A stretch of 64,000 nt of DNA, from positions 25,628,965-25,692,964 of the forward strand of contig NC_059082.1 in assembly GCF_020497125.1 (NCBI RefSeq). The letters are read 5' to 3'. Positions 36,042 through 48,899 of the stretch are shown here, piece by piece. Origin of the DNA: Mauremys mutica. Lineage: Eukaryota; Chordata; Testudines; Geoemydidae. A model generated the notes under the pieces. The model searched no databases and was not told where the DNA came from. It was given only the letters and a program-made list of their open reading frames with translations. Each line of letters opens with the position of its first letter. Positions within the stretch are counted from its first letter, which is position 1. The translations under genes and the position numbers were made by a program.

Positions 36042-39000
36042 TGTTTGTATGTTCAACTGAATTGTATGCAGTTGATGAACCCAAAGACACTACTCCAAAC
36101 CCATACAGTGCTCTAGATTTGGAGTATGCGTGTGAGTTTTTGTTTAGTTGTTTTTTAAGCTGAAAGATGTGTGTAACTCGAGTTTCTAGCTAGCTCCTTA
36201 GTACCTGATGTGTGAGGAGCCTCCTAATTCAAGGGATTTTTCCAGCAGTGGTCTAATGATCTGTCTTCAGAGCTCTTTCTCAGATGTAGCATGCAAGCTA
36301 AGTGTTCTGCTAAATCATTCTGTCTTTTTGGATCTGTCACCACAAATATAATAGAGAAATGGCTCATACAACTTGGAGGATAGTGGCTAAGAGCAGAGGT
36401 TGACGACAGTCCCCTTAATGCATTATGCATCATTACAGAGTTTGAGGATCTGCATGGAGAACTGAGCTCTACATAGTCTTCTAATACTACAAATTGTAAT
36501 ATTATTTTTGAGGTGTACAGTATTACCCTGGGTAGTGTTCATTAGCATTGGCACATTGAATGATAGCTCACCTTCCAGTTGTAAAAATTAGAAGTCAATT
36601 TGTTACTTCAAAGTGAGTAACTTCTCTTCTTTCTGCTCCCCCCACTTACCCTGATAGGTTTGCACCTATGTGTAGTTGATTTTGAAATGCAGTTTTTTGG
36701 TATTCTTTTTTTAATTTTGAAAAATCCTGTTTTGAAGAAATATTAATAGGAAGTTTAAAAAAAAAACTCTAAAAGAGGCTACATAAAGTGGCAGATGTGA
36801 TTTGTGTGATGCAGTTGATAAGGTTTTCATACCTCTAATATTTCTCAAAATAAAAATAGTTCATTTTTAAGACTTTTGTGGACTAAGGGTCTTACTGTCT
36901 GAAAGTTCAATCTCAGGAAATCTGTTTAGTGAATAAAATGTGTTATTTAAGACTAACAGAGGCTGTCTTATGCCAAACCTTCAAATTTGCTACATTAGCA
37001 CTTCTTGAAGCATATACTAAAAAATAATTAATCCCTCCATTTTATGCTGTTCTGTGACGGAAAAAGGTCAGGTAAATGAAAAGCAAAAGCAAACGCTTCT
37101 TTGTGCAGCACTTTGATTTTAATTAGCATACCAGATCACAGTAAAATACCATAGCTACATTTTAAAGGGGCTTGATAACTTTTTATAATAAGTATTTGTA
37201 ACTAAGGGATACTAAGATCTGAGAAATAAAATCTATTTTTTCAGGGGATTGGATGATTATTGCAGGGGTAGGAAGGGATCCACTGTTATCCCTCTACCCG
37301 TGTTACCCTCTTCCCTCAGCAGGAAATAGCTCCACTGCTGCATTTGGCAGACCACTGGTTGAATTTGGTATGGCACTTAAGTTGCTAATTTTGTTGAATG
37401 CATCAACCTGAATATTTGTGGGTTGTCTTGGTGCTGTAAGTGCCACAATGCATTATTTATTGACAGTTGTGGGGGACAGGTTTGTTTCTATTATGTGATT
37501 CTACGATGAGATAATTGGTAATTTGATTACTTGAATGAATGCTTTGTGTTTTTGCATTTGTAAAACAAAGCTGTGTTTGTAAACATAACATTAAAAACAT
37601 AAAGGGCATATTTTTTGGTGAAGATGTTAACTGAATACCAAGAAAGATGACAAAAAGAATCTTTTGTTAAGTTTTATAATGTATCACTGTTGTCACTGGA
37701 TAATCATGCTACTAAATATACCCAATCTTTACGAGTTTGCTTTAATTTTCCATGTACAAGAAATCTAACAAATTTGAGAGTTTCTGCCTGTTTAAACAGG
37801 CAAAAAATATTTTTCATACTATGCCTAGAGAACATCTTGAATGTCTACATCCATTAGTTAATTTTGGGGTAACTTTAAAGTTGTCAATGTTTATTCAAAG
37901 GTATTTGGGGGAATTTCTTAAAAGTACTTATTTCAATGTAAAAAGGAGTTGTAAAATTTTCTGGCAGCGATATCTAGATTTCTCCCAAACTAATTAATGT
38001 TTAGGATAGCACAGAAAAATTTTGCAACACCAAAAATTTGTGGCATATTTTTGATACTGTACTGTTCATGTAATTCTAAATCTAACAAGCTAATAATTCA
38101 ATTGAAAAAAATGAGCATTTTTGATATGCAGGAACATAACTTTTTGATTTGGACAATCCTGTTTTGAATGAAATAAAAACTGATCAAACCTTCAGCTGTT
38201 CCTTAAATTGAAGCTGAACAGTTTTCCTTACCCCATCCACCCTGAGATTTTAGGAAGACTGGCTAAATCTTCTGTCAAATAGTGCATATAAATGTTACCC
38301 TAAACAGATTATGTAGGGTAACTCTAGACGACAAGCCAGTGGTAGAAATGCCAATACCGGTGCCTTGTCTACACTAGAATTGTCACTATTCTTATTCTCA
38401 TTGATGAAGATGAGCCAATGATAGAGTAGAGGGGAAACATAAACAGCTCAATGTAGGATGCATTGTGGCAATTACGGTATATTCTGAAAAGTGGTGGTTT
38501 TGGGTAAAAATGGGATTTTGGGGTTCCATGTTCTCTCACTGGATTCCAGAGCAACTTTTTGCCAGTTATAAATAGAAAAATCACTTTTTTAACTGCCAGC
38601 TCTGGAAATTCAACCTGGAATCTGAAAGTCAAGCTGGGTTCTTGTATTAAGTATCATCTTCAGTAACACATTCTGCAAGAATTCTATATTTGAATACAAT
38701 CCCATTGATGCTAGAGTTTGAATAGCATTTGGCTTGCTGATTCACAGCTGTATTGCCTGTTAACGGGAGTAAAGAATAGTCAAAGCATAAACCAAAATGG
38801 CTCTGCATACACAGGCACCAGATATATTGTGTGAGAAGGTGTCCATTTTTAGTCACTCTTCCGACTGTAACCAGACTTTAGAGTTGATGTATCCAATTTT
38901 GGATGCATTATGTCACTATATTTTAGGGAGAATTAATTTACAGTTCTCATAACTTCTGTGCCCACTTGTAATTTTTGCTTTGAAAAGGTGTGTGACTCCA

Positions 39001-42000
39001 GTATCTTGCCCTTTTACATGCAGTAGTTAAAACATTAGCTTGAAAGTTCATTAAAAAGACTGAAATATAATTTTTCAAGTGAATAATGGGGCGAAGGGAA
39101 ACAAGCAGTTAACAAAATTAGCTGAAGTTCAGTTATCCTGTTTTAATGGGTATAACTTGAACCTAAGAATATTTGGGCATCATATGTAAGAGAAATGGAT
39201 AAGGAATTTGGTAAAAATTAAGTAACTGAGCTATAATGTCTGCACTTTGAAAAAGAACATGATTGCAACCTAAAAAGATGTAGATGATTAAAAAGTGCGA
39301 AGCATAAGTCATTGAATCTCCCTATTTACATTAGTCTTAATCTATGTATAGAGCTGTGCAAACACAGTACCAATATAGTGGGACCATATATCTACCTTGC
39401 AGCAGGATTTCTGAATATGTCAGCTTCAGTGCATTGTTGTGGTGGTGAGAAGAATGGAAAATTTGTGATTATAGAATGTGTGTGTGTAAAATTAATGTAC
39501 TTGAAGCAAATTTTAGCAGTATTTTTTAGTCTCCTTTAGGAAAGTGGAATACACTGATTTGAGAGCAAGACGTTGTGGTCTTGATGCTATCCCAACAGCT
39601 GCTTTGGCTTTTCTGTGAAATGATTAAATCAGACAGTTTTGCTTGTAGGACACAATTTATTTTTTTAATGTTTTGATGATTTTCAATGCAGCACCTATAC
39701 TTGTTTCAGTTTCCTCATACAATAATTTTGTGAGTCATAATCTTTGCAGAAGAACGCAGCTTAAAATCATCGTTTCTTCACAGTTCGCTTTGCTGCCAAT
39801 TACAAACGAGCAAAAATGACTATAATTTATTCCTATAATGTTTGCTTTTGACGTGCAAAGCATTCTTTTGTAATAGAGAAGTAATCCATGAGGGTGTAGC
39901 CTCTCTTTCTTCTTTTTGAACATTAAATGAATTGAGGGCTTTATGAAGAGATGGTGATTTAATGAAGCTGATAGAGTTTAAGTAATGTAAAGCTTTGGTA
40001 TATTTTTACAAACCTGAGACCTTCTCCTGCAAAAACTAACATCCAGGTGTAATTTTAACTTCTGCAGGTGTCACAATGACTGTATTCTGTAATGAGTGTT
40101 TTAAAGCATTGGTAGCTGGAACAATTTGGTTCAAAGGTGACCAGCTCAGGCAATAAACAATCATTTGTTTCCTTAGTTTGAGTTATAAAATAAATGCACA
40201 TATTTTTATTCCTTTGTGTGGGTGTAGGAGGTCTGAAATATGTGTGTGTGTGTGTTTTTTGTGGGTGTGGAGGTATGTGTGTGTTCAGGGATGTGATGGT
40301 TTGTGTATGTTTTATTTTGTGGGGGTTTTTTTTGTTTTTTTTGTTTGTTTTTTCTATTTTCTTTTTTTTGCTTGTCACCTTTTGTTCTTCCTGGAGGACT
40401 AAATTGACCACTAGAGAACTGGAGCATGAATTTTATCACTCCTATTGGAGTCAGTATTTGAATCTTTAACAAAAAAGATTTTTCTGTCAGGTGTTTAATT
40501 TTAAATATCTAATTGATTCAAGCGAATGAACTGTATAAAAAGCACCTTGCTCTCACACTTCTTCATGTTGCAGTATCTCATGATGTCCCAATCCTACTAG
40601 TTGTTGTCCAGTCCTCAATAGTCCTTCACCAAAATCAAGCTAGACAAGACTCGATATTTCTAATGTAAATACAGAGACAACCTTTATGTGGAAAAAAATC
40701 TTTTCCTTTTGCCTCCACCTCTGCCCTCAAAAACTAACCAAACAAAAATTATTATCATTTAGATAGTCATGAATCAGAAAAAATGGCTGCTATATCACCT
40801 TTGCAGGTCAACTTCTTTTTAAGTCGGGACAAAAATAGTTTTACTAAAAGATATTTTTTTGGCCACACAGAATTGTAGGAAGGTTGCAAATCTTTAAAAA
40901 TATAATTTAAAAGAAAATTCTAATTGTGCATATAATATTGTTCTTCAGAATGTCATCTCTTTTTAATATATAATGGAAATAGTCTTAAAGCTGTCTAAAC
41001 CAATGGGGACTTGCACCAAGCAATAGACTGATCACTTTAAGTGCATGGTTATCTTGAGTGCTGAGAATGTGAGTCCTTGTTATACATCTCATTTGGTATT
41101 ACCTTGATAATCTTCTGACCTTCAAGGAAAAATGGGCCTAATTGAGGAATTACATCTAATGTGAGGAACTACAGGTTGATCATTTATGCTTGATTCTTGA
41201 GCTCTAAAGCACAGTTCATCAGGAAAACTTGGAAACTTTTATCCTCTCAAGTCTCCCTTTTATGCTCTTCATTACTATTTTTAATTATTTGAATAACTCT
41301 GTCCAGTGCTGATATCACTGCACTGTAATATGTTTGCTCTAACCTATATTTTGTACCTACATGCTTTGTAGTGCTCTTAATGCTTGACTAGAAGGTTGTA
41401 GGATCAAATCTCAAGCCTGGTCTTTTGGGGGTTCAAGGCAGTGATGACTGACAGGGGGTGGTAGTAAGAAATGTTATGCTCTGGATGATGTCCTAAAAAC
41501 AGAGCTTCTATGTGTCAATCCTGGCGGCTATCTTTTATTTTAATGTTTGATAGGACTTATGTCAAAAAAAAGTAGGTACTTCTGCATACTGAGCAAAATT
41601 CCTCCCTCTCATTAAAACTGCTTCTAATATCAAGGTGTTGCTGTTGTTGAACAGACAGAGCTTGCTTCAATTATCTACTAATTTACTGTACTCACAGTAT
41701 TTAATATTTTTTTTCTGTAGTGGTGGGGGGAGTTGGTGTTTGGGAGACCTGGAATTTGGCAGATGTTGCATAAAACTTTTTTCTCCTCTAACGATAGTGT
41801 TCCTTTCCACTGGATTTGGAATGGCCAATATCTGCTTTATAATCTGAACAGCGTTTATTTTTCTAGATGCAGCTGTTTACTTTTAGATAACTTAAGTGCC
41901 CTCTGAACTGTCATCAGATACTGCTTCGTACCTTGTATTCCTGCGAGTGAAAATTGGTACGTATATGACAGAATGTGTCTTGTGCTGCAAGGAGGAATCA

Positions 42001-45000
42001 GAGTTTGGACATCTTTCATGTATGTGTCATAGGCCGCCTCTGACTTGGTTACTGAAGAACATGCTGTTGCCATAGCAATGAAGGTCCTTTGAAGGCAAAA
42101 TTCTTGGCAGAGCTGTTGCGTCTCCTGAAGTGCTTGGTGTGTTGATATGAAAGTATCCTGTCAGCATAAGCACATAACTGTAGTTCTGCAATGGGAAGAA
42201 AAATCTATTTTAATTTAAGGTGCACAACTTAATTTTTAAGCTAAGTGTGATTTGAATCCTTGTTCAGGATGCTGGCCATTTGCACAGAATTTATTTGTAT
42301 TATATATTATTGTATTGTATGTATATATTATTTGCGGTGAACAACTTTTATACTAACTTTTATACTAACAGCAAATTAAATAAATGTACAGGTTGAAGTA
42401 CCAGTTTTTTCTTGCATGTTTAGTTTTCTGTTAGCTTCTGATACTGCAGTCACTTGTGAACAGTAATAGATATAGGGTGTTTAACACTCTTAATAGTTTT
42501 ATTCGTTAAAAAGATATCTGTGGTTCTATCTTTCCCTTTTGGAGTATTCTGTTCATAATTTGGGTTCTTGTATAGTGCTCTGGCCAACATACCCATTTTC
42601 TGCAATGTTCATTAATATGGTGTATTCCTGTGCTCCAGCTGAAGTATGATTCGTTTAAATTTTATTATAGGTTATGAATATGGCTAAAGTGGAAAAAAGG
42701 TTCCCCCCCCTCAATGATCCCTAAATGTTGAAGGATTTAGTCCTATTCTACTTCGAGACTATATAGCAGCTATGATTGCTGAACAATGAATCCTACTTGT
42801 GTGCATACATATATAAAAAAGTTTTTTTTTAGTTTTTAGAGAATGCGATCATGGTTATTAGGTCAAAAATATGACTAATATCTGTGTACGTCAATCTCAT
42901 GGAATGTAAGCTTAACTTTTTCCTTGGAAGTGGGGCATTTTTTTTTCTCTCCCAGACGAAGCATGGTATATGTAAGCTAACTGGTTCACATATGCTGTGA
43001 TATGGGGTGGACTTCAAGAATTTGCTGGTTGCTTGTTTCTGAATAGAGGCTTGGAAAGGCTGTTGTGTCTTTCATATAAAATTTGATCAAGATTTTTGCT
43101 AATTTCAGTTTCAAGACATCAAGACTAAAATATTTAAATTTGATAAGAAAATTTTCAGTTATAAATCCGATAAATGCTGTACAATACACTGAATTCATGT
43201 GAATGATTAGTCTCCATTTCTGTAATTTGTCAGTTACCAAAGCACCTTTAGGGAAAGGAATGTTAGAGAGACACATTCACAGAGGTCACCCCTACCTTTA
43301 TCCTTCTCTCCTCTTTTGGTTTGCTTCAGCTTTTGTGCATCATTTTCTGAGAAGAAAAATGTAAATAGGAATTAAAGAAGAAACTTTAGGAGTCTCTCAG
43401 TTCATGAAAGTGAATTGAAGGGTGAAATCCCCTTTGTCTTTATTGTACTTTATTTGTACTGGGCGGGAGTTTTCCTCTTACTACGGCCAGCACGTAGCAC
43501 ATTCATCACATCAGTGACATCTGTAGTGCTAAGGAAGTATAGTTTTAGCTGGACTCAGCCTTAGGAAGTATTACTGCAATGCTGTACTAAGCAATTTAGA
43601 CATGTCCTGCTACTTCCAGAATCCGCATCTGTTGTTTTAACTTGGGTAGACAAGTTATTGGCTTGAATGACCTTGGTGCAGTGACTTGACTTTGATAGGT
43701 AGAAGGGGAGGTCAACAGTGATTGCAGTGAGAATGTGAAACAAAGAAATGTATGACTCCACAAGGTATTATTGTACTCTTTTTCTCTCTCTCTCTTTTTT
43801 TATACGTTTTTAAGTGAGTTTAGTGCTGCATTGACAGCCCCGTACACTGAAGCCCTCTAGTTACCCTTAGAACCGGTACAAAACCGACTATACATGCCTC
43901 CCCTCACACTCTTTACTTTTGGAAGAAAGCCTTTCGAGGTTCAGACGAAAGTTCTGTTTACATGAATTAAGTCTTTTGGTCTCTTTGCACTTCCTGGCCA
44001 TATTAGTATCTGATAATACTGATTGATTTGTTGTGGCAACTTTTCCACTGAAATGGTCTAAGACCTCCAACTCCGTATACATTCATTGACAAATGAGCAT
44101 GCTGAGATGTTACACAGATGGCAACCTTATTTAGTCAGCCCTAGCCAGAACTCCCATTTGAAATAACAACCCAGATGTGAAAAGTCTTAAGTTCCATTAC
44201 CAATCTTCTAAAATGACGGTCCTGTACTCCTAAAATATGGGGGTAGCTATCTTAGAGTTATCAGATTTTGTGCTACAAACAATGTAATAATTGAGTAATG
44301 TCAAAGGACTTGCCCCTGGCTTCAGTAGGAGCTGACTGAATGAGAACTGCAGGCAAGAATGTGGGGAGTGACTTGGGTCAGTATAATTTTGGATTATTAA
44401 TACAAAACCATCCCTCACTTTAGATAAACTGAAGATGTCACTTATGATTAAAATTAGATCTTGTAGGCTATGACCTGTCAGAATAACAAGAACCTAATGA
44501 AATAAGGAATACACAATGGTTTGCTAAAAAGGCTTTATTGGCATGGGCTTGGAATGGCTGTTACTCACAAGGAGGGTTAAGTGTAGGAAAGATATTCAGA
44601 ATTGCCTGATAAGTGCATTTATCTTATAGCTTTAATTTATCATAAGGTCATTGAACACACCTACTCACACAGCTTGCTCTCCACAAATACCAGTAAGTTT
44701 TTTTGTCTTCTGCAAGTTCCCATTTTACTTTAGCCATTACAAGTTCATGTGTTGGAACATCATTAAACGTCACGATCTAAAACCTAAAATACACCTTCAC
44801 TTTTGACTACCTTACATAACAAATCAATTTATCAAGATTTGAACAAAAACACAGAGAACCTTTAAATGATTTGATTTTAAGAAAGAGCACATCTTTTAAT
44901 TGACAATTCAGTGTAATAAATTGAAATATATAGTATCTTGCTAAATGAATAAACCTGTTAAAATATTTCTGTACACCAATTATCCCTATTTCTGTTGCTC

Positions 45001-46129
45001 ACATTAGAGCATTCTGAGATGAGCAATTAATAAGACAATATCCACAGGGTGCTCAGTTTTAACACAGAATGTTTGGGAATTAGAACTTTATTTGTTATAC
45101 CTTAAAATTCAAACTTGCAAAAAAATATGTATGAAATACTTATGAAAAGATATGGTTATGAGAGCCCTGAGAGTATAAATAAAATTTAGGCTAGATATTA
45201 CATTAAGATCTGAACTTGCATAGAAGTGAGCACCCTGTATTCCCATTGACTGTGGTGAAAGTTTTGGGTGCTCTCTTGCTTTTGTGAGATGAAGCCCTGA
45301 CTAAACTCATTGACTACATGTTTTGATGTCCTGCTTTTGGCTATGAAATTGTCTGCCATTATGGGATCAAGTCTGTGCTACTGATTCAATAATGAAGTGT
45401 TCTTTGACAAAATAAACTGAGTTAAAAGTTTTAATTGTAGTAAGTATGGCTGTTAACATGGGTTTTGTAAATCACGTGGCTCATTCTCTTTTTGAGTAAA
45501 AATGTAAATGCTTGGTGGCAAAGATGTTACTATGTGCTTCATCACAAGCAGTATTCAAACTAATTATATTGTGGTGCACCATTACAAGTTTAATTGCTAA
45601 GTTTTGAATGTTTATGAACATTTTCACTACTACAACTAAACTGTCTGTTTTATACAGGTGGAAATGTCATTGATGTAATTGTGACAGATTAATGTAGAAT
45701 TCTGACACTTCAATAACCAGATCATGTACTTGATGTATTTAATACACTATTTTTTTTCTCTCTAGTGCTTCTCCCACCATATTATAGTTTCAACAAAGGA
45801 TTCAAATTGTGGGCTTCTGGATCACAGGTATTTTGAAGTTGCACTTGGGCTTTAGAACAAAAAAAAACCCCACAATTTTTTCCTCACAAACTGAGTTCGA
45901 TTCGTATTCTAAAGCCTGGTGGACTTTATTTCAATCTGTGAAAATATACATATCCAGTGCTGTGCATGTAGGGAATGATACTATTAACTTGACACTGAAA
46001 GCTGTTCTTGTACTTTAAATAAGCTGAAGCAAGAATTAATGTCTTCATCAAAAATTCCTGTCAAGCTTATATAATAATATAAAAGAGGAAGGAGAATCTC
46101 GTGTTTTTAAAGGACCGGGCTTGTAGGCG
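36042..46129. other. Quiet stretch of TCF12 intron
   Basis: About 10 kb in which I recognise no transposable element, RNA or exon, in contrast to the repeat-dense sequence on both sides. A T/GT-rich low-complexity patch lies at 40235-40375. Short runs of A or T are frequent. Confidence 0.5.
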
Positions 46130-46245
46130 AAAGGTCTGTTTCTTGCTCTGGCGGAAACTTTCTGCGTCGCCTTGGCAAATTCAGTAAAAGTCCACATGCC
46201 TCAGTTTCTTCAGCTGTGAAATATGGGTAATATTTATATTATAGA
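46130..46245 (+). repeat. MIR-type CORE-SINE remnant
   Basis: The segment cgccttggcaaattcag, then cacatgcctcagtttcttc, then agctgtgaaatatgggtaa follows the + strand of the MIR consensus ('gaccttgggcaagt...tgcctcagtttcctcatctgtaaaatgggg'). Confidence 0.6.
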
Positions 46246-46556
46246 GGAAAAGTCATGTAATTTAACATCTTCCATCCAAAGGAGCTCATAGAATTGCAAA
46301 GTATTAATAAAAATGACTTCATCTTCTCATAAGTATTCATATAAATTAGCTTGCTTATGTGTTTGTAATAAGCCCTGTCCAGTGTTAGATTTCCCCCCCC
46401 GCCACCGTAGATTTCTGTGGCTTTAAATGTCTTAACACACATTTCTCTGACTTTGTGAATTTAAGTTCCTGCCTGCCTATTGCAAAATGTTTCCTTCTGA
46501 AAATATGAAATTGCAAATTTTTAAGTTGGGACTTAGCACTACAATTTCAAACAGCT

Positions 46557-46583
46557 GGTGTGTGTGTGTGTGTGTGTGTGTGT
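46557..46583. repeat. (TG)n microsatellite
   Basis: An uninterrupted run of about 13 TG dinucleotides followed by actcaa. Confidence 0.9.
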
Positions 46584-48899
46584 ACTCAAATTGTATATGC
46601 ATGGTATTTCTGTAAATTGATTACATGAAAAACCTATTAGTAACGAAATCTGTTAACTCAGAGGAAGAAAATCCAAAACAAGTCTTCAGATGTATAAATG
46701 GAAAACAGCCCTGTCCGCAGCTATCTTTTGTAGTTAATAGATTAAATTCACTTTGACAGTTGGATATATGTACCAGTGTCTAGCCTATGGCTATGATCTA
46801 ATAATCATGGATATGGTGGTAAGTCATCTAAAAATATTCAGTAATCAAGTGTTTTTTTTGACAAAACATACTCTGACTGAAACAAGAAATAAGGCTGTGT
46901 TAATGTGACTGAATTTCTACTGTGCCCTGTATTTTGAATATTTAATAATATCCATTGGGATGGAGCTGGACAGAATGTATATTTTAAGGAAGATGGAAAA
47001 GCTAATCATGATATAATTGGGTATTTTAAAATTGTACGAAGCCAATTGATTTAACCTGATGGTCTTGACTTTGAGTCCTTCACAATTTGTCTCCCCTACA
47101 CTGAGAAATTGTATTTGTTTTGTTTAATTTGTTCTAAAAACGGCTTTGTTCCATTAAATATGAATTTTCATGGAAGATACAGAAGCTTTATATATAGTAT
47201 TTTGGACATGAAGGAAAGCGTCTGAAGTATTGCTGACCGAATGCATATCAAATGGAGAAGAATTGAAAACAACTGTAGATGTTTTGAGATCTGTGCTCAC
47301 TGCAACAGTATGCAGTGGGTCTTTGTCCGGCAGGCTGGATGAAAATGGGTTGTTGCCTGTATATTTATTGAGCCCATCTGCAATTGGTTGCAGGGAGGAG
47401 GAAGGGAAAAATGTATTTTGATGGAGCAGCAAGTGTCTGGATCAAGTGGGGAGAGGCAGGGCATTACCCTTCTAGGTGACTGTGACTGCGCTGGCAACAC
47501 TCACCCTCTCATTCACTAAAGTAGAGTAGGACTGGGTTTCTTCATGATCTGCTCTGCAGATTATGCTAGTTGTCTCTTTCCTTGTGGGATGGGAAGGCCT
47601 TTTCCCCTCATTGCCAGATAGGCCTAGTCAGGGTGGAGTTTTTGCCTTCTCCACATCTGGGTAGGAAGGGAAGTTTGGTTAAAATGTCACAACTTAGTAA
47701 CTAAAAAATGTGGCAGATGTACAGTGTAATGTGCTCGTTACAGAAGGGTTATGGTTATTGAATAAAATAGAAAGGGGTTTAGAGTAAAGCATCCTTTAAG
47801 GAAGCTGGGGAAGGAGGCTTGGGGGCTCCTAATGCCAGGTACTGCAGGGAGCCAAATCCCTAGCCCCCTGGACCTCATATGAGGGGAGGCTGATGGGGGT
47901 TCCAGCAACAGGCTAGCTGGGATGAGGGTGGGAAGGAGGAGGGCTGATGGCACCCCTCCCAAGTAAGGAGAAACAATGAAGGAAATAATGAAGACCTGCA
48001 TTGTAAAACTTATTGGTGGGCACTCCCAGTTATTTTAAGTGAATAAAGTGACTGCCTACTTAAACCACATCCATTGTCTGTTTCTTTTGGTGTGGCTGGG
48101 ACAATGGGATATTGTAACAATGCACCGTAACAATGAGCATTTGATTTGTGGATCACTTATTTATGTCTAGCTAAAACTATTTAATGTGAAAATATCCTTT
48201 AGAGCACAACACCCCTTTCAAAATAAATCACCCCTTCTTTTCTCTCGTGTGTGTGTATATATTATATATAAAACCTCTGCACCCTGCTAAGAAAACACAA
48301 ACAAAATGTAATAAAATACGAACAAATTCACTTTTAGTAAATATCTGAGGAAATTAGAAATAAAAGGTACAGCAATTCAAGTGCTAATTTTTAATCCTGC
48401 ACTTACTGTTACCTTCAATAAAACTGTTTTGCATTACAAAATTAATGATACGTTTTCTTTTAATGAAAATCTTATGCACAGACTCAAAAAAACTAAAGTG
48501 GAAGGGTCAGATGTTAATCTATTACAATTACTTTATTACTGTTAGCCTTCTTTATGGAACTGTGGCCTATGTTGATATCTGCTGAGGGTTTTACTAGAAG
48601 TTAGAGTATGTTAGTACATTCATACTACAAAGATGATTTAGCATCTTCCATTGACTATTTCAAAGTATTACACAAACTTTAACGTTAGATTTTTTTTCTT
48701 ATGTAAAACTCAACTGCATGCTAATTATATTAGTTAAAAAGCCTTAAAAATAAAATTTATACAGATTTGCTATACTAATACTTTTCTATTCTATAAATTT
48801 ATTAAAAAAATTAGGCATAGAAATAAAACCCACATTAAGCTGTTCTTTAGCTGTGTTCTCTTTTCCTTTATTCCCATTTTTTTGAAATGATTTTGTCAA

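Noticed and set aside
40235..40375. GT/T-rich patch with frames on both strands
   Set aside because: Simple low-complexity sequence; the frames are Phe/Val/Cys or Lys/Asn/Thr strings.
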